NCBI GenBank assembly: GCA_001970855.1
Contig: LSSN01001147.1
Span: 1 to 64,000, forward strand
From: Smittium culicis
Lineage: Eukaryota > Kickxellomycota > Harpellomycetes > Harpellales > Legeriomycetaceae
Length of the DNA stretch: 64,000 bases
Direction of reading: 5' to 3'
The translations under genes and the position numbers were made by a program. The notes below the pieces were generated by a model, which searched no databases, was not told where the DNA came from, and was given only the letters and a program-made list of their open reading frames with translations. Shown here in pieces: positions 50,180-59,579 of this stretch; the first letter of the stretch is position 1, and the number at the start of each line of letters is the position of its first letter.

Positions 50180-51461
50180 TTAAGATTTTTTAAGAGCTTC
50201 AAAACGCTTCATTAACTCATCAATAGATTTCTGCTCTTCATCCTTATCACCTGAGTTGGTATTGCTGCTCTTCATACTTTTCATTAGTGTGTCAGAGTTT
50301 GGAACTACTGCTGGCGAAGGGCTAGTTTGGGAATAGCTGCTTTCTTGATCCAGTTTTGGAGTTGGCAACTCTAAAACGCTAGGTAAATCGCCAATATTGC
50401 CCTGATCTTCCTTAGATAGCTCTTGTATCTTGACTGCATTCTTTTCCTAAAAGAACAATTTTTATTCGTTGTTAGGTAAATTTTTGGTAAACATAAATAA
50501 CTAAAAGATTAGTACATATACATATATAAGTTTATGCTACCTTATTTCCGCCACCTGAATCGCTATCTTCATCCAAGTCGTCTCCTTCAAACAGCTCAGC
50601 TATCCCCGAATTATTCACACCAAAATTCTGTGCTATTCCCTTCAAGTAGTTTTTCACAAGCACTGGATCGATCTTGGTAACATCTATACGAGATATCAAC
50701 TAAAAAAAAATTCAAATTTTAAGTCTATTTTTTGTAAAAGACCATATTAATTATAATTAGTTCTGTTTTAACAAAGTATTGATTACCTCTTTTGAAACTA
50801 GATCATTTGTGTTATTTGCAGAAGCAGATGCAAATTCGATGCCGTAAATGCTCGTAAAGATATCTTTAATCTAGAAAATAGATACAAGTTATTTAGGCTT
50901 TTTTTTTAAAAAAAAAAGTGAAATCTAATAGCGATTATATAAAAGTTAATAATGCAGTGATCTTTACCACAACAAGTTCTTTTATTCCTGCTTTATATGA
51001 GGCGTATATTATAGTCGCCACAGTTTCTAGCGAAGATAAATCGTTCGGTTTGGTTTGCTCAAACATCCCTTGGATTAGTTGCAGGCTCTCGCAATAATGT
51101 TCAAGTATTTCAAGAGCCTCAACGAAATAATCTTGCTGAATAACCTTTCTCACCTAAAACCCCACAAATAAAAAAGGGTTAAAATAAGAAAACATAACTT
51201 GATTATATTTAATTGATTCTACCCTCCCATACAAAAAAAAAAAAACTAGCAAATATTTTATAAAATTAAATAAAATTAAAAGAATCGAAAAAGTACTTTA
51301 ATCTCGGCACTTCGCAATTTTCCCGACTCGAGAATCGAAGAAATATCTCTACATTCCTGGCTATTCTGCGCTTTCTTTTTAGCCTGGACCAGTTGAATCC
51401 TTTTTATAGCCAATTTCAGCTCAAGCTTAAGCTTGCTCCCTGCTTTCTGCATTTTCAACAT
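50180..51461 (-). CDS. IST1: ESCRT-III-associated protein IST1
   Basis: IST1 is an ESCRT-III-like protein that binds the ATPase Vps4 and controls multivesicular-body sorting and membrane scission. Five exons, all in phase 0 (51461-51297, 51153-50968, 50870-50787, 50699-50541, 50446-50180), encode 286 residues; yeast Ist1 has 298. The N-terminal helices KLKLELKLAIKRIQLVQAKK and VRKVIQQDYFVEALEILEHY match the Ist1 domain. IKDIFTSIYGIEFASAS and VKNYLKGIAQNFGV complete it. A Ser/Pro/Asp-rich linker follows. The last residues, IDELMKRFEALKKS, fit the MIM1 pattern (LxxRxxxLK) that docks on the Vps4 MIT domain. The start codon could be residue 1 or Met4. The gene is tandem with carbonic anhydrase 2 upstream of it on the same strand. 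Confidence 0.93.
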
Positions 51462-52041
51462 TTTTGATAATACTCTTACTCAGTTTAAAGCCCTTATTAA
51501 AAAGTCAAGTTTAAATATAATCGTAATAAAAATTAAACTATGTTGGTTAATGAAAGTTGCAGTGTCTTTAGTTATACAAAAAAATATAATAATATAAATG
51601 AGCTTTTGAAAGAAGATTTTTAAGCCTTAAGTCTTAAATTGGCTAACTTTATTGCTAAGACAAATAATTGTTTCAGTTTGTTATCAAAATTTAGCCCTTT
51701 TTTTCAGTTAGCTTTCGTTCATTGATCTTATTGGCCAGCATTAGAGCGCTTTTAATTTTAAACTCAGTTTTAAAGCCTAAATATTATTAATCTTAAATTT
51801 TTATTACAACTTATATAATGTATCGCCTTCACGATAAAAGAACACAATCCAAATATGATTAGAATCTTTATTTTATAAATATATATTTAGTTACACCCAT
51901 AAAACAATAATAAAATCTAGATAAATTAATACTTTCTTACAAAAAAGTAAATATTAAACTCTAAATACAATATTAGTAAAATACATAATAGCAACAAGTT
52001 TAAAACATCAAAAGTATATTCATTTAATACTTTACTCCTAA
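51462..52041. other. Spacer between IST1 and carbonic anhydrase 2
   Basis: 580 bases holding the IST1 promoter and the 3' end of the carbonic anhydrase 2 transcript. It is AT-rich; no open frame, repeat or RNA gene seen. Confidence 0.5.
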
Positions 52042-53103
52042 TCATCTAGATTTTGTAACTTTTAAATCTTCAAATATCCCTTTTTCCATAAGGTAAATCC
52101 ATCCATGGACATTTACAACTTTCCTTTTTCTTCTAGCACTCTTGATAGAATCAAGACCATTGACAATATCAACAACACGCTTAACGTTCATCTCACTTAA
52201 TTTCCGTGATTTAATATACTCATCATTAATATCATCAAACTCAGATCGGTTTTCTTCATACAATCTTTGTATCGGCAACAACCATTTAGAAATTTTTTTT
52301 GATTTTTTGTTGTTTCCTTTCTTATTCTTGGTCTGCTCTATAACGGAACTTATACCGCCACAATATGTATGGCCACCGATAACTATGTCCTGAATTCCTA
52401 AATGTTCAATAGCATATTCCAACACCGCATTACTGTTTATATCATCTCTGGTAACCGAATTTGCGATATTTCTGTGAACAAAAATCTCGCCAGGTTCTAA
52501 AATTAATAATAAAGTTCTGAAAATCTCCTTTCTTAGCAATAATAAATTTATATTTGCGTATAATTGAGAAAATATAATAAATTTTCTCGTGGCATGATAC
52601 TTATTTCCGCACATAAATGATAATATATGAAATCTATTTGTTTCTTACGTGATAGTGTAACGACCTCTACAGAAACTCTAGAATCTGAACATCCTATATA
52701 TACAATTGAAGGAGTCTGCCCTTTGATTATATTTTTAAAATATCCTGAATCACTAGAAAGAGTCTCCATCATCCACGAATTGTTTTTACTTAAAATCTTT
52801 TCTACGCCTACATAAAAATAAGTTTATTTAATAGCACAAAACAATTATTATTGTATTTTTTTATTATAAAGTTTCACTCTTACTAATTTTCGGTGTTAGA
52901 CTATTCTCTCCTGAATTTTCTAAGTAATTAAAATATTTGACAATTAATTTTTAATTTAGAGCCATTTTAATCTAAATATTTTAAAAAAAACAAAAAAAAT
53001 GTTATTTATCCATACCTTTATTTTTAATCGCACTCAAAGGAATAGAAAATGTGGCGTTTAAGCATAAAAGATAAATTAACCTCCTAATAATTTTTTTTTT
53101 CAT
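52042..53103 (-). CDS. Beta-class carbonic anhydrase, copy 2, with predicted signal peptide
   Basis: It is the paralogue of the gene at 46845-48269. The exons 53103-53016, 52919-52884, 52807-52649 and 52496-52042 give 245 residues. The zinc ligands are C81 (GCSDSR), H137 and C140 (GHTYCGG), with Asp83-Arg85 intact; FVHRNIANSV is the core strand. The first exon encodes a basic N terminus followed by a hydrophobic core and small residues (MKKKIIRRLIYLLCLNATFS), which reads as a signal peptide, so the enzyme may enter the secretory pathway. The 36-base second exon has good splice sites but, being a multiple of three, could be skipped. Relative to copy 1 there is a Lys/Asn-rich insertion after the zinc-binding GHTYCGG helix. 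The C terminus is basic. Alternative location is possible if translation starts further in. Confidence 0.87.
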
Positions 53104-54721
53104 AATTAGTAAATGCACTTATTTATCCGAATCTTAAGCCAATTTAATATGTTTTTTATACTACCTTAGAACAAAATTCATTATAAAGTTTGCTTTTTAA
53201 AGTATATTAGGTACTCCAAAATTAAAATCAGATTATTTGTGTTTATTTTCCTGCAAATTCTCTTTGTATCTTAACCAAGAAAGTCCTGTTACTTTTTTAT
53301 GTATTCTCGGATAAAATTACAGTTAAAAGGATAAAAGCTTACTTTGTTTTAACTAAATAAATAAGTTCCTAATATTGAATTTTGACTATTTGCTAATCTA
53401 TTTAATAATTTTATTTTTATAAGGTTTATATTATAAGTATTTATCGTCAATCGCGACGAAATTAATTTTATATTATTAAATAGATATATCTTTGAATAAT
53501 ACTTAAGAATTTTTTTTATATTTATTTCTTCATTTGGGTTATTTATACATGTTTGATTTCCGAATATTCAATTATTTAATCCATTTATTGCCTTTTAAAT
53601 TTGTCGAAGCCTTTTTAATTTTATTTTATTTATAATAGACATTTTATGTTTCATATTAAACTTTTTTTTCATTTATAGGCTCATTTTAAAGTTTAATGTA
53701 AATTTATATTATGTTTATATTATATTTATTTATATTAAACCTATTTGTAATGCTTATTTATGTACTAATGTTATTTTTTTTATAATCATGCTTATTTAAT
53801 ATCTTTGTTCCTGTTTATAGCACATTAGCTAAAAGCTGCTTCACAAATAGTCCATATATTTGTCTAATATAGTATAATTTTATTTAACAAAATTTACTTT
53901 GGGATTTTTTTGTTCTCAGAAAACTTTTCATTTTTTGTAAAAATTCTTGTACTTTATTTATTAGTCTATCTGTAATTTGATTATAGATATAACGTTATTA
54001 AAGTTTAAGGGAAATAGCAACAAATGAATTCTAGAGTCAAAAATGTTTTTTTCTATTAGATTATTTTTTAGGTAAATTTAATTTTGTACTCTTCAAAGTG
54101 ATTCGAATATTATGGAAAAAGATCTCATTATTTTTCTTTAATATATAATTGTTATAAATTTCTTGTATACTAGATCCTGGAATATAGAACTCGCTAAATT
54201 GAAAAAAATAACTTACTTTTATGGACATCATAAATCTTTTTAACTTTTATATGATAAAAAAATATTTGGATAAATGTATTTGGGTATTATTTTATAGATA
54301 TTGTTATTTATTAACAAGGATCTCTGTGAGCAGATTCTTCATTATAATATTCAAGAAATTACATAGCGATACATAATAATTATCTTTATATTGAAATATA
54401 TCACGAATTATACGTTCAAATTGCTTAAAGTAGAAATTTAATGTATGATGTGACTGTATCAAAGACTCATAATAGTACTTGGATCGACGATTAACCAATA
54501 CCCAAATAATTGATGGTATGAAATTTTTAAGCCTATTAACTAAAATAATAATTTTGAGCTTCTGAGTCAAGTGTATCGTTTACTTATCTAATATTCAAAT
54601 ATTTTATGCTTTTGAATAAATCTAGACATTAAAAAATTTTCGAATTCGCAGCATATTTCAAAAAGTATAAGATTGAGATCGTTATATTATTCATTAGAGA
54701 ATCTATTCATTTATATTCTGT

Positions 54722-54901
54722 TTATAATTGTGGTAGCTAATAATATACCAATAATTTTATTTTCAATTTAGGGTTTTGATGTGATTTATTTAAAGATTTG
54801 GATGATCGAAAAAAAAAACAATAAAAATTAAAATCTAAGTATTAAGTTTCTAAGTTTAAATTTTGAATTAGTGTCAGTATTTAAAATTTTTAAGCATGTA
54901 G
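54722..54901 (+). repeat. Left arm of an inverted repeat pair
   Basis: Reads ATAATTGTGGTAG, then ATTTAAAGATTTGGATGATC, then GTGTCAGTATTTAAAATTTT. The same landmarks occur in reverse complement at 56031-56216. The arms are diverged and separated by about 1.1 kb. Confidence 0.7.
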
Positions 54902-55469
54902 AAATAAGAGTTATAAGATTTAAATAATTTTTACCCTTTGTTATACTTTGAAGATTATTTATTTGTTAACTATAAAAAATGTAATTAAAACTATAAAAAA
55001 TATTGTGAAATTTTATATTAATTTTAATTTATATTATTTTTTCGATATCCTGCTAAAAGTTTCGGAGATTTTATCATTTTTATATACCTTTGGTGAGCTA
55101 AAATTTGTATATATTTCTACTCGCCATTGTATTATTGTTTTTCTATTTCATTTTATAATACAGTGTTTTAATAGTTTTTTTTTCTTATGTTGGTAAAATA
55201 ATTTATAATTATGTTTATCCAATAAAGTCAATTGCTCTTTATATTCAAAATTTAAAAAAAAATTCTTGGCGCAAATCTAAAAAAATAAAAAACCTTTTTC
55301 TTTCCTATCATTAATTTCTTCTCAATTTATCAATTTTATAATTTATTTCTTTTTTATTGGTCATGAAATCACTCTACGAAATAATACAAAAAAATTTTAA
55401 GTATAAACGCTTTAGTTATTTTTCGCATTTAACAAGAATTGACATTAGCTATGTATATTCGTATTAAAT

Positions 55470-55660
55470 TTAATCCTTTTCCGTGAAAAAATCAATGAAA
55501 AAACGAGTATATTGATTCTTTTATTGCTTAGAAGTACAATAATTTTTTTTAATTATTAACTTCAAACCAATATTTTTAAATATTTCTAAATTAATTATAT
55601 TGATTGAACTCAGCTACATTTGGAAGCCGAAAAATAACCTACCGCCCGTGAAAAATTCAA
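55470..55660 (-). mobile_element. Small TTAA/CCCTTT transposon copy, reverse orientation
   Basis: Begins TTAATCCTTTTCCG and ends CCTACCGCCCGTGAAAAATTCAA. The inner ATTGATTGAACTCAGCTACA matches the reverse complement of the family's GCCAACTGCGTTCAAT landmark. It sits inside the spacer of the inverted repeat pair. Confidence 0.75.
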
Positions 55661-56030
55661 GTTAAGTCGTAGAGCGATTTTACTACTGATTACAATGAAA
55701 TAAACTATATTAAAGATAAATTGAGAATAAACTAATGAAAAGAAAGAATAAAAGCTAATGAAACACTACCTCATAAAAAAAAATGGGAAAATATTAATAT
55801 TAATAGGAAGTGAAAACATATTTATTTTTTAGCTCACCAAATTTATATAAATAAGCTAACAGTGCCTAAAAATTTGCTCGCGCTCTCAGAAATAAATTAT
55901 TCTAAAATAAAAATGTAAATTCCATCATATTTTTTTTTAGTTTTTAATTTAGTTTTTATAGTTATCATATAAATAAGCTCCAAAATATACTAAACAGTAA
56001 ATAGTAGTAAAGTCTTTAATATCGTAAATC

Positions 56031-56216
56031 TATATGCTTAAAAATTTTAAATACTGACACTAATTCAAAACTATAAGCTTTAAACCTTGATTCTTAGTTT
56101 TTTTTTTTTATTGTTTTTTTTTTTTTTTTCGATCATCCAAATCTTTAAATAAAAAACATAAAAATCCTTAATTGAAAATAATGGTAGTGATATCTTAAAA
56201 TCTACCACAATTATAC
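56031..56216 (-). repeat. Right arm of an inverted repeat pair
   Basis: Reverse complement of the arm at 54722-54901: ATTTTAAATACTGACAC, then GATCATCCAAATCTTTAAAT, then CTACCACAATTAT. It also carries long T-runs where the left arm has A-runs. Confidence 0.7.
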
Positions 56217-56325
56217 AAGAAAAAAATATAAATTTTATAAATTTAAAAAATAGATACTATACAATTGGTTTTTAAAATTTAATTTATTATCAATAAAATG
56301 CATAGAAATTAAAAATAGGTTTAAT

Positions 56326-56527
56326 TTAGCTCTTTTATTTGGGGCTGACTATTTTCTATCTAACAGATAAATTCAACTGCTTTCAATAAAAGTGGTTTAA
56401 TTCCGAGGTCCTAAAAATCATTTTTTTGTTTTAGAATAACATCAAATAATAAATAAAAAAATAATATAAATCATAGAATTTTCAACTATATCGCTTTTTT
56501 AAAATTTTTTTACGGGAAATGTGTTTC
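56326..56527 (+). mobile_element. Diverged small TTAA/CCCTTT transposon copy
   Basis: Left region TTAGCTCTTTTATTTGGGGC with GACTATTTTCT, inner AATTCAACTGCTTTCAATAA and TTTAATTCCGAGG, right end TTTACGGGAAATG. About 200 bases; both termini are decayed but the inner landmarks are in the expected order. Confidence 0.65.
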
Positions 56528-58436
56528 ATTAATGAAATTATAAGGGTTGAATAAAAGGGAAAATTGGATTAAAATTATTAAATTCTTAATAGCTGAAATA
56601 AAATTGACGCATTTATCGAATCTATAAATATTTTATATTTAATTAGAGAAATTATCATAATAATATCTTAATAAAAACAATAATAAAACATGGAAATTTT
56701 AAATAAATATAATAATATTTGAAATGAATTAAATTGCTTTAAACTGATAAATTATAAGACTCTAGTTAAAATGTTGACATTAATTTTTTTTTTTTAAAGT
56801 ACTGCATAAATCCATTATTTTTAGCGTTTTATAGATATATCTGATATAAATCATTTTAATTACAAGCTCATTGTTTTTATTGGTAATAAAATATTTTTAT
56901 TTATTGAAGAAATAATATTTTTATTTAAATTAAAGGGATCAATTTCGTGCTGATGTGAGCTTTTATTAAAACTTTCTTTAGTTATAAACTTGAAATTTAG
57001 TCGATTGCTACTCAAGAAATGTATAAAATTTATCTGATATTTTACTAAATAAAAAGAATGATTTATTTGGTGAAAATAATTAGATTTATTTCATTTATCG
57101 TTTTTATTTTTTATATTTAATATATATGCCTTTATATTTTATTATTTTAAAAAGCAGAAATCTAATATATATGATAAATTTATACACATTAATTATTTTT
57201 ATATTTATTTTTAAATAAAAATTCCATTACCAAAATCATTGATAATCTAAGAAAAATTAAACTTCAATATGTTATTATTTTTATTTTATAATAAAGTAGG
57301 ATATTTTCTATACTTAATATTATTATTAATACTCAGGAAAAAAAAAACAAATTAACACCATTATAAAATATGAACGACATCAGAATATTTAAAAAAATAA
57401 CCTAAAGCATAAAAATTACTTTTCTAATTTTTTTTGGGCTTATAAATTTTTGTCTTTATGCATGATTTAAGCCTATTTATTTTAAAATTATTACTAAAAG
57501 CTAAATAATTTTAGTAAATAAAAATAAAATTATCAATCTAAGTTTATTAAGAATAAAAAACAATCTCTACGCAATAAACTATAACGCATTAATTATATAA
57601 AAATTTCAAAGTCTGAAATATACTCATTGTAAAGAAATATTTAATGAATGTATAAATCTTTATATAGATCTGATTATTAGTAATATATAATATCTAGATG
57701 CTTAAATTTGATAAATGTAGATAATAACCAGTTTAATTTCTATAATAAATATTTCTTATATATAGTGAATTATTTTAAACATCAATAATATATGAGTATT
57801 GTGTATAGCTTCATTTATTCAAAATATGAAATTTCATTTTCAATATATCGAATATTTTATAGTTAAAAAATAATTTCAAAAAATTGAAATAACATAAAAT
57901 TCTTTAAATAAATTATTCGTCAAAACTTAAAAATAGCAGGTTATTCAAAGGCAAATTTATGAATAATAATTGTAAATAGTACAGATTTTAACATTTTTAC
58001 ATATAATCTTATTTAAAAAATAACTTTGTGTTTTTGTATATAATAATGGATATATTCCGCACTAAAAAATTATTTCTCGAATAATGAATTTAAAATTTTC
58101 ATTTCATTATATTTTATAATTTAATATTATCACAATTTAGAATCAGTGAAATTTTGTGATTAAAGTTAGAAGATAAATTTAATTAGTATTAAAGTATTAT
58201 AAAACGTCTATTATATGGAGATCTTTGAATATCCAATTATTAATCTGAACTTGGGATCCATTTTAAAAAAAAGGAATAAAAATTCATTTCTATGTTATAA
58301 AATTTACTCAAATAAGTTGAATAATGAAGCTAATATCCAGACACAATTTGATTATAATTACTCAAATTAATCGATAAATTAAAATGTCACATATGTAACG
58401 TATTTAAAAAAAAAAACTAATATATGAAATTTTACT

Positions 58437-59107
58437 TTCGCCTCAATGAGTTTATTAAAAATAATTTAAAAGTATACAAAAACTAATAAAAAAATATTTA
58501 ATAAGTTAAAAAAATATTTAAAAAATAATTTTTCATCTGATCCCCCTCCTCCGCTCTAGCAGCTCCATACCCACTGGGCATTGGTTCAAGGGGGCTGGCG
58601 AATCACTTATACTTTGCAGTATAAGTGTTCTGGGCACGCGGATGCCGTTCAAAAATTTGGCTGTTTCCAGCTCAATATTTTGATCGGCTGTGCCAGCTTG
58701 AAGCTGGCTCAAAGATTGTTTAGACTCCCTCCAAGGAGTTTGCCAATAAGCCCCAACAGGGCTTCGTTGAAATTCGAAAGTAAAATATTTTCGTCAGAGC
58801 GGATCGGCGTCGGTATGAACCGGCCGATCGTCTTTGTACGGTGATTTCGCCACCGGCTGCAGCTCAGGAGTATGTGGTCGACCGTCTCAGGCACACACAA
58901 GTTGCAGCAGGGGCAAAAATTTTTGAATTTTTGGTCGACGATTTTCATGTTCGACAGGCGCTGGGCAGTCCGGAATGTGCCCATACGCATTTTTCCAATG
59001 TCCTGAAGGCCCAGCTTCAGGTCCGGATACATTGCTTGAAGGTCAACCCAGTTGCCTTTTTTGCCGTGTTCGATGGTTATAGCCAATTTTATTTAGTAAT
59101 GGCGTAA
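58437..59107 (-). mobile_element. 5'-truncated non-LTR retrotransposon (LINE) 3' end
   Basis: On the minus strand it runs from a reverse-transcriptase C-terminal coding remnant (59092-58709) through a 3' untranslated tail that ends near 58437 with AATAAACTCATTGAGG. The tail is shared with two short elements at 8271-8434 and 62578-62757. G+C is visibly higher than in the flanks, as usual for a recently arrived element here. The A-rich 3' end is short. Confidence 0.8.
58709..59092 (-). pseudogene. C-terminal zinc-finger remnant of a LINE reverse transcriptase
   Basis: About 125 codons are open without an ATG; the frame is closed upstream by a stop at 59093-59095, so this is a truncated piece. 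It contains GKMRMGTFRTAQRLSN and a CPCCNLCVPETVDHILLSC zinc-knuckle (C..C..H..C), the zf-RVT pattern found at the end of many non-LTR reverse transcriptases, followed by SRWRNHR. No catalytic RT or endonuclease part is left. It is therefore non-functional alone. Confidence 0.8.
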
Positions 59108-59210
59108 AAAAAAGTGAATAGTAGACAAGAAATAAAATTTTATAGATTCTCTATTCCTATTGGCTCGCCCAAGAAAAACTTTCCTAAGAGATAGAGTGTG
59201 TATGAAAGAA

Positions 59211-59302
59211 GAAGGCTGGTGTATCGCTTATACTTTGAAGCTTAGGTGATCTGGGAATGCAGATGCCGTTAAAAAGTTTGGCTTTTTCCAGCAAACTGTT
59301 TA
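59211..59302 (-). mobile_element. Second fragment of the same LINE, short and diverged
   Basis: GCTGGTGTATCGCTTATACTTT.. and GCAGATGCCGTTAAAAAGTTTGGC repeat, with mismatches, the segment at about 58596-58680 (GCTGGCGAATCACTTATACTTT.. and GCGGATGCCGTTCAAAAATTTGGC). Same orientation. It is either a tandem duplicate or an independent older insertion. Confidence 0.65.
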
Positions 59303-59579
59303 CTTGAGCACATAAGCTCAATTTACTTTACTTTAAATATATCTTAATCTACTAATTTTTGATAAAAATAAACACTTGATAAGTTAAATGATTTAAATCA
59401 AAGATGCTGAAGTCAAAAGACCAAGGTTTTTATTCTCCAAGGTAGATTTATTTTTTGAAATATTGAAAAATAAAATTTAGAAATTATATCTTTGTAAAAT
59501 AATTTATTGGTTATTAAATATTTGTGATTTTTCTGACTGATTGAACGGTTAAAAAAATTCAGATGGTTAGAGCCATATT

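Larger units (their letters stand above)
53104..58436. other. 5.3 kb gene desert
   Basis: Extremely AT-rich with no supported gene. It contains an inverted repeat pair (54722-54901 and 56031-56216), two small transposons (55470-55660 and 56326-56527) and a weak 88-codon open frame at 54304-54570 (-) discussed in the findings. The segment 56530-58430 shows nothing but short AT-rich motifs. Confidence 0.55.
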
